Shown: positions 11,410 through 24,100 of the stretch, in pieces
How the letters are laid out: every line of letters begins with the position of its first letter
How positions within the stretch are numbered: the first letter of the stretch is position 1
Assembly: GCF_019059575.1 (NCBI RefSeq)
Contig: NW_024881568.1
Span: 186,001 to 250,000, forward strand
DNA length: 64,000 nt
From: Amphibalanus amphitrite
Taxonomy: Eukaryota; Arthropoda; Thecostraca; Balanomorpha; Balanidae
Direction: 5' to 3'
Translations under genes and position numbers: made by a program
The notes under the pieces: generated by a model
Database searches by the model: none
Seen by the model: the letters and a program-made list of their open reading frames with translations, nothing else
Told to the model about the DNA's origin: nothing

Positions 11410-12150
11410 ATGAGTGCAGAAGATACTGGCTCCGGCGCCGATTCGGTGGCGGCCTCGCCGCCGGCGCCGACCGAGGACAGTATGGGGTCGGCGGAGGGCA
11501 GTACTGCCGGCTCCGACCGCCGCGGCTCGGCCGGCTCCGACTCCGCCGCGGACGGGCCCTCCACCCCGGCCGGGGGGCGGACCCGCTCCAGTGACTCGGG
11601 CGACAGTGGCGCCTCGGAGAGCGCCGGCCCGACGGCAGGGGGCGGCGCCGGGTCGGGACAGGCCGCGGCAGGTGTCGCTACGGATGTCGAGTCGGTGTCC
11701 GACGGAGCAGAGTCTGACGACGCGACTGTCGGCGGTGAGAAGGCGAACTCGGGCGAGAGTGGAAAGGCGAACTCGGGTGGAAGTGAAAAGGCGAAGCCGG
11801 GCGGGGACGAGGTGGCGTCTGACTCTGCGGACGAGGTGATGGAAGTGCCGGTTGAAGAGGGCAGTGCGGCGGCCGCCGACAGGGAGGCCGAGGCGCTGAC
11901 TGTCGAAAAGGAGGAGCCCCGGCTGGCCGACGACCCGCACGTGACCGTGATCGACATCGACGTGCCGGCTGACCAGCCGCCCAAGAGCTCGCCGCTGAAG
12001 CAGATCCGCGTCATCTCGGCGGCGACGGTGAGCACGCTGGACGAGTCGGAGGAGGACGGCGACGACCCGGAGCCTGTGGAGGCCACCAACGGCCGGTCGC
12101 CGCCACCGGCGGCCGGAGGGACCGGTCCGGCCACCGCCGGCAGCGCGAAG
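11410..12150 (+). CDS. woc/ZMYM: ZMYM exon 1 (first coding): acidic disordered N-terminus
   Basis: Start ATG at 11410, eight bases after an acceptor at 11402; donor GTGAGT at 12151. It encodes 247 Ser/Gly/Asp/Glu-rich residues with a possible SUMO-binding type patch VTVIDIDVP near residue 180 (an inference from an acidic-flanked hydrophobic core). Confidence 0.8.
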
Positions 12151-15100
12151 GTGAGTCCGACCAGCTACACTGAACCAGGGGGGGGGGGGGGGGCTAGCTC
12201 GTATTGTGATAGTGACCGCCGGGGCTGCGAGATGCAGCAGCTTGTATATGGGTTTCAAGTGACTTCTAATGCAATGTGTGGTCAAAGCGGTGTGTTTGAT
12301 GGTGGTGAGGAGCAATTTATTGGTAAAATGGATAAGGTAGGTGTGCAGGGTGTACGGATACTTTCAAAGTGTAAAGGTGATTGTAGGACAACCGTTTCTA
12401 CTCGTATCGCAGTATTGTACCGGAGGAGCTCCTGTTCGTGTTTACACAAATATTTCGCGCTACATATGGTCCACCAAACCCCCACATTTACCCTCGCGTT
12501 CCGCGCCGCTCAGACCGGCGGCTCTGGGGGCGGTGGTGTCCGGCTGAACGGACAGGCCGCGGCCGACTCGTCCAACGAGGGAGTGACTGTGGTGGTGGAC
12601 CGGTCGCCGCACGCCGCTGTCGGCCTGCCCACCTCCTACGGCATCGTCACACCCATCTACAAGGAGTGAGTGAATGAAGGTGCCGGCTGCACGGTCGGAC
12701 GGGGACGGTACTGCGGTGCTGCGGGTCGCTCGTTAAATCAAATGATCAGATGGATCCGTAATAAGACTCCATGCAGTGGAACGGTATCAGTATCTGACCA
12801 TCTCAGTCCCATGGACCATTCTGTGTCTTGATCATTGGCCATATGTGACCCGTGCCTGACGTCTATGACACGTGTCTGACCTCTATGACGCGTGTCTGAC
12901 CTCTGTGACCCGTGTCTGACCTTCCTGCCCGGTGCCCGACAGCGCGTCGGAGGCTGCCGGCGGCGGCAAGTCGCTGCGGCCGCTGGCGGTTCGGCCGGCC
13001 GTGGTGCCCGCCGGCACGGCGATGGGCGCTACACTCCTCTCCTCCCGGCACAGCAAGTGCATCGGCTGCCACTGGGTGAGTGCCGCCCCCCCCCCCTGCG
13101 AGCGTGCCTGTCATGGCAAGTCGAGACCATGGAATGGAATGGGAGAGGGTAGTGCCGTGCATTTAGCTGTTGTGCCTTCATGGCTGCGGCCGCCAATGTT
13201 CCCGTTTGCGTGCCGGTGATGACTTCATGTCGGCTTTCCGTTAACGGCCGCTCTACCCGCTCCCCAGGTGAAGCCCATCAAGTACATGATGATGGCGAAC
13301 GGCGCCAAGAGCGGCAACGTCATCTGCTCGGACGAGTGTCTGGAGCAGTGCGTCAACAACGTGAAGGCGGTGAGACTGGGCCGGCCGGGCGGACCGTCCG
13401 CAACTGTGGCGTGAGGGGAGCCAGTCAGTAGTCGGTCCAGTTGGTAGCTGGGTAATGTCTTTTCCTGTGGTATAGCCGATAGCGATATAACCTTGTTGCT
13501 GGTGCGCCCCATTTAGCACCAAGACGATAATCAGGGATTTTGCCGCAGATAGTACTGAGACAGGTGTATGATGATTTGTACTTATGTGGCTCGATTTTAA
13601 ACTGTAAACGAGCTTTATATTTCGGTATGAAAGACGTTACTGGTTGTTTGATCGTCGTGTTACACATGAACACAATACGTGGTAAGTTTGCTGTTCTTTT
13701 GTTTTATGTATTGGCTGTATAACTCCATGCAAGCCATAATGTCTATTTTTACTTGTCGGCAATGCCATATTAACTATCTCCGTCTGCGCAGGGCCGTATG
13801 AACATTGGCAGCGACGGCAGCACGCTGTCGATCCCGGCCGTGGCCGCGCCGCCGGCCGCCAGTCCGGCCACCAGTCTGACAGTGGCCAGCGTCACCTCTC
13901 TCTCCTCTCCCGCGGTGGCGGCCGCCGCCACGCCGGCCTCTGCGGCCGCCACCCCCTCCACTCCGTCCGGCGGCGGCGGCCCGACCCCGGCCGGGGACGT
14001 GCCGCCGGGCTCCAGCCGCAGCCGGACCGTCTGCCAGAACGCGGCGTGCGGCCTGCCGATCCTGCTGAACAACACCTCCCAGCGGCTGCAGCGCACCGTC
14101 TGGGAGACGATGGTGTTCTGCTCCCCCTCCTGCGCCGGTGAGAGGGAGGGAGAGCTGGGAACAGTGAGAGACGGAAAGGGGGGGGGGGTGCAAGCTGGAG
14201 GGCTGCCTGGGAGGTTCGAGCGGAAGGGCTGATATTACTCGGGATGGTGGATTGATTTGGTCAAGCGGACACCAGAGGCATGTTTGTAAGGCCAGGTGAT
14301 ATTGCTACTAGTTCAGCGAAATGTACACGAAAAAACGCACTTGACTGAGATATTTTACGGTGTTGGGTGTTTCCCACCTGTCGCACGGTGCTCGTGACGC
14401 GCTGTCGAGCCGTCCATTCCCCCTCCCTCTGACCATCTGCGCCCCGCCCCGTCCGTCTTACAGTCGAGCACCAGAAGAAGGACGGCTCGTCGTGCGTGTT
14501 CTGTAAGCTCGACCTGCCAGAGCTGGTCATGGGCAAGTACTGCGTCCGCTTTGGCTCGGACGTGCGCCAGTTCTGCAGCAATCTGTGCCTGGACGGCTTC
14601 AAGAAGCGGCTCAAGGTGTGCAGCTACTGCCAGCGCGACATCACTCGCTTCCAGGGCAGCTTCCTGGCGCCGGTCGGGAGTGCCGGCTCTCACCAGTTCA
14701 AGGTCAGTATACGGCCGCGGTGGCGGCCTCGACGGGTGACTCTCTCAGCGACCAAAAAGGTGTCTGTATATTTGTATATTCAATAGACTTTGCTGGCCGC
14801 ATTTGGTCACAGCGCTGCGTGTGGATGAATTTGTAGCGTGTCGAAATATGACTGGATACTGGATAGTACTGCTGAAGGTAGAATATGACGGTCCCGAGCT
14901 ATTTTGGTCTCGCTTTTATTGCCATTTCTTATATCAGCTACTGACGTTCCACGTCTCGCCCACGTCCAGACTGCCACAGCCGTACCCGTGACTAACCCTT
15001 CCTGTTCGGCCGTCAGGAGTTCTGCAGCCAGTCGTGTCTGACCCAGTACAAGACCACGCACAGCGAGGGCGGCAAGAAGCCGCCCGTACAGGCCAACTGT

Positions 15101-18100
15101 TCCGTCTGTCTGAAAAACACCATCATCGAGCACAAGGTGGCCGTGCGGCCCGACGAGCCCGTCAAACAGCTCTGCTCGCAGATCTGCCTCAAGGCGTACA
15201 AGTTCGCCATCAAGGACGAGGGTCCGCTCGGTATGTGAGAGGGGAGATCTTGTCGTTTTTGCTCAGTTTGTGAAATGGGAGATATGAAGGACACGGTCGG
15301 CACGTGGGGGACTGGGGTTGGATGAGGAGAGGGAGAGATCGAAGATTGTGTGGGGTCCGGGGAGATATCAGCGGGTACACTCGATACATAAATGGGGATG
15401 GGGGACTATAAGGAAGCACGGCTGTTGTGTGAGAAGTGGAGATACTATGGGCTCGATCGGTGCATGGGTGGGAACATCTTTTGGAGTTCGCTCGGTATGC
15501 GCGTAGTAAGGTACGGAGTTTGCTCGCGGCTGCGTTGGTGGGTAGATCTGGTGTTTCTGTTTAACTCACTGGTGCTGTCTCCCTTCTCAGACACGTGCGC
15601 CGTGTGCAAGTCGCTGCTGGTGACCAAAAACATGACCCAGTTCCGCGTGTGGAACGGCTCGGTGGCGGCCAACCTGTGCTCGCAGAGCTGTTCCAACGTG
15701 TTCGTCCTCTGCAACCGGCGCATCGTCTCGTGTCGCTACTGCAAGGTACGCACCGCCGCGGCCCGCGCACGGCAGCACTGAGGGACGCGAGGTGGGCGCC
15801 GTCAGAGTGCCGGGGATCCGGCGCTGGTAATCGGGGAGCGCCGCCGGACTCGGGGTATGGCGTGGAAGACGGTTCTGCGGATCTAGGGGCAATTGCCGGA
15901 GCGGGTATTGTAGTGTGCTATCGTTTAACTGCATGGTGTCGCGTTGATTACGTTTCCGGGTGCGTTTGTGTGTACCCTGTCATCGCTCATTGAATTATCA
16001 TGAAAAGAGATAACGGCTCGCTATTAGTTCTGTGTTAATTGTTAAGCGTTTGCAGATGTGGACAGAGTGACCAAAGGTGGTGTGGTGTTTTCTGTGAACC
16101 GGCAGGTGAAGAAATACAACTTCGACATGATGGAAATAACTGCGGAAAAGGACGGGCTCTACTGCTCGGTGCACTGTCTGAAAAACTGCGGCAAACGCAT
16201 CGGACCCCGGACCACGACCAGGACAGTCAGGTCAGTGGACATGTATAGCAAACTGATCAACCGTGGAAACTGCGGCGAACGCATCGGACCACAACCTAGC
16301 AGGGTGGCGGGACTAGAGGACAGAGCAAACTGAGGAGTCTCTGGCAGTAAGATGACTCCGGGTGTCAGTGTCACCCTGCAGCCACTGACTGACTGACTGG
16401 TTCTGACTGTTCCGGTTCCGTCGGTCTAGTTCCCCCAGCCGGCTGCTGAGTCATGGACTGCTGGCTGACTGACTGACTGATTAGTGTTGACTGTGCTACT
16501 GACTCGGTCGCAGTGACTGATATACCGACTTCCTGTGCCGGCAGCTGCGCGCACTGTCACACCGCAATGGATTCGTCGGCTCTCGCCAACACCACCAACT
16601 CTCAGAACATCTTCTGCGGCACCAAGTGCGCCATGGCCTTCAAGAAGGCGTCGCGAGCCGCAGGTGAGACTCGCCGGTCACCCTCCCCTGCACAGGCTCA
16701 ACCAACGTCGCAGCTAAGCCGTGTCGCTTTATCGGCGGAGTGGTAGTCAGTAGACACCTTTCTTTTTTGTGGTCTCGTTAGATATTCGGTTTCGATGAGG
16801 CTGGAGACGTAGTTGCCGTTGTTCCTGGTACGTTTGGGTGGATTAAATCCCTGTCTGTGGTAGTTTTGGGCTGGATGAGGCTGTCCAGATATGGAAAGTT
16901 TTATCCAGTTTCTACAGCCTGCCCGGTGACTCATCCCGCTCCTCCCCGCCAGGTTCGGAGCGGACCGGAGACTCGCAGCCCGTCTCCAACGGCGTGGCGC
17001 CGGCGGCGGCGTCCGCGGCGCTGCCGCAGATTCAGTCAGTCATCAGCCTGGCGGACGGCGCCGCGGCGGCTCCTCCGGCGGCCGGCGGGGCGGCGCCGCT
17101 GGCCGGCACGCTGCCCGGTGTGCGCGAACACCCGTCCCTGGTGCTGATGCCGCCGCCGCCCGTCTTCAGGAGGAACGTCTGCGTCCAGGTGCAGCCGAGG
17201 AAGGGGGAGGACAAGCAGACGGCCACCGTCGCCACACAGACCGGTGAGACAGGGGGTAGAGGGAGCGAGGCGGTGGAGGCGGCGGTTGGGGCAGGTGGTC
17301 TTGGTCACTGGAAATTCGCCACGGCCTGGGTTTGGTATCGGCTGATGCGGATAATAACTCACTTCGATTGATTCTCTTAGAATGATAAGCATCATCTAAC
17401 GGACGAACTTACTTTGTTAGTTGCTCGGTCGACATACGATCCTTGAGGGACCAATGCAATTGCGATTTGCTAATGATATATTACTGATGTATGTATTGAC
17501 GTTCAGTCTCCTATCACTGTGCGGTGTGCCACCAGACGCCTGCGGTCCGATTGAGTCTGGGGCCGTGCTGCCTGTGCCGGTGCCCATGTACGTGCCGGTG
17601 CCGATGATGATGTACAGTCGGCCGGTGCCGGTACCCGTGCCGCTGATGCTGCCGGTGCCGGTGCCGCTGCTTTGTGGCGCCGAGGACGCGCTCCGACTGC
17701 TCTGTGGCCTGCCGGCGGTACACCGGACCGCCGAGTACCGGCAGGTGAGGAACGGGCGGGCCCAGCGGGCGGGTGGGCTGTGGGTGGCCTTCAGGAGCGG
17801 GAGTGAGCTGCGCAAGTCTTGGGGAACCTAGGTAGGTCATGGGCGGCATCGAACGACGGGATGGTCAGGGAGAGCGGTGTCAGGGGTGGTAGTGGGCTGT
17901 GGGGTGGCCTTAGGTGACCAAGGTGAGTTGATCGAGTTCTCGAGGGACCTAAATGAGCTGTGTGGACGGTCTCTCATCTGGCCTGCCGCTGTCCCCTGTC
18001 GCTAACGTCTGCCTCCCTGCGTCCCACTGCCCCATTGACCACCGGTCTGTCTGTCGGCGGCAGGAGGGCTCTCCGGGCCGGCCGGTGGCCGGGAAGCGGC

Positions 18101-21100
18101 GCCGCTCGGCCGGCTCCGTCTCGGACGACTCGGGCCCGGAGCCGGAGCTGGCCTACGGCTCGGACGGGCCCGGCACTCCGGACAGCGACGCGGACGGCTC
18201 CGACTCTGGCAGCGTGGACAGCGCCGGCCGGCCGCCGCCGCACAAACGCCGGAAAGGTGACCGGTCGCGGGGCGGGGAGGGGAGGCCGCCCGACCCGTCA
18301 GACCCGCCCCCGGCGGCACTCCCAGGGTGGGACTGTGACGGACCGCCCGGCTAGGAACGGGAACAGTAATGGGTGCGGAGGGGCGCGGGGCGCATTCTTA
18401 GGGGCGCTGGGCGCGTGCATTCCAATTTCGGGAAGCATGACTTAAGCCTTTCGGCCAGTAGTTGGGGGAACTGTGCGATTTGACCATGACAGAACATTGC
18501 GGAAACAATATGATGGAAATGCTCAGACGTGGAAATTTAACCACATTGGTAGATACAAGTCGTATTGAACTTGCATCCAGATTTGTTTGCATGACTTATT
18601 CCACGTGCAATGCCAGCTGTTGGCAGTTACGTTTTTATGTCGAAAGGGTGTTCTGATGAGAACGTTGCCCGATTTTCACTAACATTCTGCTTTCCTACTG
18701 CCAGGTGACCAAAATGTTCCATTTTGTGTACATTTCATTGTAAATATACATTTCGCGAATGTAATTGAAGATGTTTGCAAAGTGAAAAAGGTTACGATGT
18801 AGCCCAACGACCCGAATGAGGTCACAGCGCATGCCATAAGCCAGCTGGGTGTCCCGCGTTAGTTCGATAGAGACAATCATGTTGTCCGATGATGTTAGAA
18901 TCTAATATGAATAATTTTGAACGTCAGCTATGCCACATATTCCTTTTGTAGAGTTTGACTGGCCGAAGAAGTGACGCTTGACTGACTTCGCGTGGAAAAT
19001 ATCGCTCGGTTTGAGCGACGGTGCTTTTAGTAGAGAAGCACAACGTTTCGTTTTGACTGGCCGAGTTAAGTTTTCAAACTTCGCCCGTGTGTGAATTTTC
19101 ACAGCGCCCAGCGTATAAGGTAGGGTCGGTTGCACATTCCTCAGCCGTTCGCCCACCCCGTTAAACTAGAGCTACACAAAAAGAGCGTGTTGCTCGTGAC
19201 AAAACGAAGCCGATTGTAACCGAACGCGAGACTAGACGAAACGGCGGTGGGTCGAGGGCTGCGAGACTGGTGGGCTGGGTGAGATGTGAATCGTAGGGAC
19301 TGATCAAACGAGGCAGTGTGGGCGCGGTGGGGTCGTGATTGAGTGTGGAACGGACGGGGAAGATGATAAAGGAGCGAGTTAGCGAATAACTATTGCGATT
19401 GGTGAATGCGAACATTTAGTAGGTAGCGAATCGAGAGTCGTCCCCTCGCGAGTCTGGCTCTGTTTTCCCCAACTCCCCCTGCCCGCCCGTCGCCAGTATC
19501 CACCCTCTGACTAACTCCCCCTCCCTCCTGTCGCCAGCGGGCCCGCGCCGTCCGTCGCCACCGTCGCCGTCAGCCGTCGCTGTGGACGGGGTCGCTGCGC
19601 GGGTGGACCTGGCGGCCCTGCTGCGTGCGCCGCCCACCGAGCCCCAGGCGCGGCCCGGCGGACCGCCGGAGGCAGGGGACGGCGCCGCACCGCAGCGGAC
19701 AGAGTTCGTGGGACCGGTGGACGAGTCGCTGCCCTGCCACCGGAGCGCTATAAAGGTAGGCCAGAGCCGTCAAGGTATGAAAGGGAAGGTGGTGGTCGGG
19801 GATAATAAGTATCGAAGCAGAATATGATATGGTCAGGATGAGACATTGTGTCATTGAACCTAAATGATCAGGCTAGCTATTCGCACCATCGTATTTTTGC
19901 ATTAATGATACACTGCTAACTATATTCACTTACAGTGTGTACTTTGTCAGCTGATTTTCTGCACACGATAGCCTCACCTTCGACATCGTTCTCTGACGCT
20001 GCCCCGACCGCCCCCTCTGCTCGGCAGTACACGTGGTGTGTGCGCGTGTTCGAGCAGTTTATCCGGGAGCGGAACCGCCGGCCGCTGCCGGTCTGTGACT
20101 CCGACTCGGCTCAGTCCGGCACCGACTCGGAGACGCACGAGCGGCTGGTGGCTGATCCGCTGCAGGCCACGCCGTCGGAGCTGGCGGCCGGCCTGCGCGC
20201 GCTGGTCAGAGAGCTGAGGAGGCCCGGCGGTGAGCCGTACGCACCCGACCTGCTCCACTACCTGCTACTCGGTGAGGAGGGTGCGCAGAGGGCGGACCGG
20301 ATGCTACGGGGAGGGGGATTCGGGGAAAGAAGTAAAAAGTCTTTTTGATCTGTACTAGTGCAGAACTTTGTGGAAATATACGCAAGAAAGGAGGGTGAGA
20401 ATGCATGGTAGTGTGAGGGAACTGTAAGGAGATGCGATTCGGTGGGCTATTTCCTCCTGTGCACACCTCAAATCTCCTTTCCAGACAGTCAGTTAACGAT
20501 GTTCCGACTCGGCCCTCTAACTGTTGATAACCTACTGTGTCTGTCTAGCAGGGATCCAGGTGTACCTGCTGGAACACCGTCGCTGTCGCTAGGACAGCCT
20601 GTAACCGACCGTGTCTGTCCGGCAGGGATCCAGGTGTACCTACTGTTCCACGCTGGGACAACTAGTGTCTGTCTGTGTGTCTGTGTCTGTGTCTGTCCGG
20701 CAGGGATCCAGGTGTACCTACTGTTCCGCACTGGGACAGCCTGTAACCCACCATGTCTATCCGGCAGAGATCCAGGTGTACCAACTGGGACAGCCCGTAA
20801 CCCACCATGTCTATCCGGCAGGGATCCAGGTGTACAACCTGTTAGGACAGCCTGTAACCCACCGTGACTCTGTCCGTCAGGGATCCAGGTGTAGGTACCT
20901 GTTGGGACAGCCTGTAACCCGCCATGTCTATCCGGCAGGGATCCAGGTGTACCTGTTGGGACAGCCTGTAACCCACTGTGTCTGTCCGTCATGGATCCAG
21001 GTGTACCGATTGGGACAGCCTGTAACCCACTGTGTCTGTCCGGCAGGGATCCAGGTGTACCGGTTGGGACTAAATGGGACAGCCTGTAACCCACTGTGTC

Positions 21101-24100
21101 TGTCCGTCAGGGATCCAGGTGTACCTGTTGGGACAGCCTGTAACCCACTGTGTCTGTCCGTCAGAGATCCAGGTGTACCTGCTGGAATAGCCTGTAACCG
21201 ACCGTCTCTGTTCGGCAGGGATCCAGGTGTACCTGCTGGGACAGCCTGTAACCCACTGTGTCTGTCCGGCAGGGATCCAGGTGTACCGGTTGGGACTAAA
21301 TGGGACAGCCTGTAACCCACTGTGTCTGTCCGTCAGGGATCCAGGTGTACCTGTTGGGACAGCCTGTAACCCACTGTGTCTGTCCGTCAGAGATCCAGGT
21401 GTACCTGCTGGAATAGCCTGTAACCGACCGTCTCTGTTCGGCAGGGATCCAGGTGTACCTGTTGGGACAGCCTGTAACCCACTGTGTCTGTCCGTCAGGG
21501 ATCCAGGTGTACCTGTTGGGACAGCCTGTAACCCACTGTGTGTCTGTCCGTCAGGGATCCAGGTGTACCTGCTGGGACAGCCTGTAACCCACTGTGTATC
21601 TGTCCGGCAGGGATCCAGGTGTACCTGCTGGAACACCGTCGCTGGGACAGCCTGTTCTGGGGCGAGTCGTACGCAGAGGTCGGAGCCGCACTGCAGGAGC
21701 GACTCGAGCCGCTCGTCGAGGACATCAGCAGGGCCGGTGAGTTGGAACCAGGGGGGGGAGGGATGCTCGACATGGTCTCGGAGTCTGTCTGGACTCGAGA
21801 AATGTGCACCTTTTAGTTTGTCGCGTCATAAAATGGGCGCTCATCTCACAGGTCTCGTATGGGGATGGTAACTGTCCATATAGCTGTCGTATAGCGTTTG
21901 ATAGATAATCCCGGGTCGGGTTGATTTTGTAGTTACCTTTGAGTGCGTCTGCCCGTGTATTGTTGACAGCGGCAACTGTGGTAGCTGGGCCAGTACAAAC
22001 TGAGCCCCATGAGGGAAGGACTAATCCTGCCGTTTGACTTGCAGAGGCGGGCCCACTGACCAGGCTGATGGTACTCGGTCTCCCTGGAGACCCGTTAACC
22101 CATCTGCTCCCCTCCCTTCCCCGTTCTACAGAGGTGGACCCGCGGCGGCACGTGCTACCCCCCCCCCCCCCTCCCACAGAGGCGGACCCGCGGCGGCACG
22201 TGCTGACCCCCCCACCCCTCCCCACAGAGGCGGACCCGCGGCGGCACGTGCTGACTTCACCACCCCCTCCCCCTCCCACAGAGGCGGACCCGCGGCGGCA
22301 CGTGCTAACCCCCTCCCCCTCCCCGCAGATGCGGACCCGCGGCGGCACGTGCTGACTTCACCACCCCCTCCCCCTCCCCGCAGATGCGGACCCGCGGCGG
22401 CACGTGCTGACCCCCCCCCCCCCCACCCCTCCCCACAGAGGCGGACCCGCGGCGGCACGTGCTAACCCCCTCCCCCTCCCCACAGAGGCGGACCCGCGGC
22501 GGCACGTGCTGACCACCCACGTGGAGGAGCGGCAGCTGTGGGAGGCGCGCGTGCTGGGCGCCCACTCGCCCCAGTCGCTGGTCACCACCGTCATCTACTT
22601 TGTCACCAAGTACTTCCTCATCGGCGTGAGTTCACCTGTGGGGATCGTCATCTGCAGTGATGAGAGATGTTATGGTCTTCAGCTATGCCGTAAAGCTATT
22701 ACAGCGGGCTTACCGTTGCCTCTAACTGGTGGATAATGAATGGGTGTACGACTGCTATAAAATGTCCTTGACAGAAGTTGGAACATTCTCTTTAACGCAG
22801 CCACCTCTGAGTAAGCTGAATTGTATGTTGTCGCCAAATACAGTGCGCTCTGTTCCAAGGCAAGCGTTAACAATGGAACTTATAGGCGTCTGCTCGATGG
22901 ATTTTTATCTGTCCATCCCTCATTAATGTGTACCCGACTGCCGCTGCCGGCACTGACGGCGCCGTCCTCTATTCGCTCTCAGTCGCTACAGTGGCACCAG
23001 AAGCTCAGTTTCGCCATGATCCAGGAGAGCATCAACCTCAAGAGCCGGCTGAAGCAGAGCTCACTGCGACTGCTGGACTCGCGTAACGTCTGTAAGTGAT
23101 TACACGACATCGGTGTAAGGTCTAAAATACAGGTCCGATAGGCGGGCAGAGTCGTGCCTCGCTAAGTGATTAGTGTTGGCCCTTCAGGGAGAGGTTGGCA
23201 TAGAGCATCGTGCTTGGCTTTCAGACACTACAATAGTGTTATGATGTTAGAATCTTGGAGTGCTTCTCGTCTAGAGTTTCAGTTCTCGTATCTATTATTT
23301 GATATTGTGATTTTTTAAAGATAAAGATCTTTCAGGTGTTGCTTTGCTACTTCACCTAGACGAAGTCACGTTCTAGCCGGTCCTTTCTACTACTTTGATT
23401 ATTCTACTATATTTGATTACTACTTTGATTATTATTGGCCGGGCGGCCGGCCGTGCGGACGCTTTTGCGAGGCTTATATCTCAGCAACCACTTGACCGAT
23501 TTACATGCGGTAATTTTTGTAGGGTAGCTTCATTCCTTCTACCAAGTATTGGACTATTCTCGATGCATGTGGGTGAACCCTTATGCACGTGCCACGTGCA
23601 AAACAAAGAGGTGTCAGTTTTGTTATTGTTGCAATATCTCGGTAACTACTTGGCCGATTGCACTGAAAGTTGGCATGTAGGTAGGCACTCACTAGGCACT
23701 GCATATCCATGTGCCAGAGTTGGGGTGCTGCTGCACGTGCGCACGTGCAGGGGTCGTTTCCAGATCTCGAGAACGGCTCAACCGATTGCGCTCAAATTTG
23801 GTACACAGTTAGGGACCGGTTAGTTAGGGTGCCGTGCACAAGTCAGTTGGGACCCTTTTTTGCACGTGCGCACGTGCAGGGTGCCGCTTCCAGATCTCGA
23901 GAACGGCTGGGCCGATTGTGCCCAAATTTGGCACATCGCTAGAGACCGGTTAATAGGGTGCCGTGCACAAGTCAGTCGGAGGTACCCCCTCGCAATTTCG
24001 CACGTGCAAGGCCCACCCTCTCGCTCGCTCCGCTAGTCGCCCCAAAAGGCGTTATACTGGTTATTCAATCATTTCTTTATCCACGTGGCCGGTGTTCACC

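Noticed and set aside
21047-21660. CRISPR-like regular repeats with short spacing.
   Set aside because: No distinct spacers; units are contiguous copies of a splice acceptor in a eukaryotic gene.
20442-21871. Long open frames on both strands through the acceptor array, with repeated GIQVYLLGQPVTH-like peptides.
   Set aside because: They are a consequence of a 54-bp unit free of stops in several frames. The array is intronic relative to the conserved exon.
22034-22594. Pro/Arg-rich open frames on both strands across the second array.
   Set aside because: Produced by repetition of C-rich tracts and exon starts; only the last unit leads into the conserved exon, apart from the in-frame possibility at 22384 noted separately.
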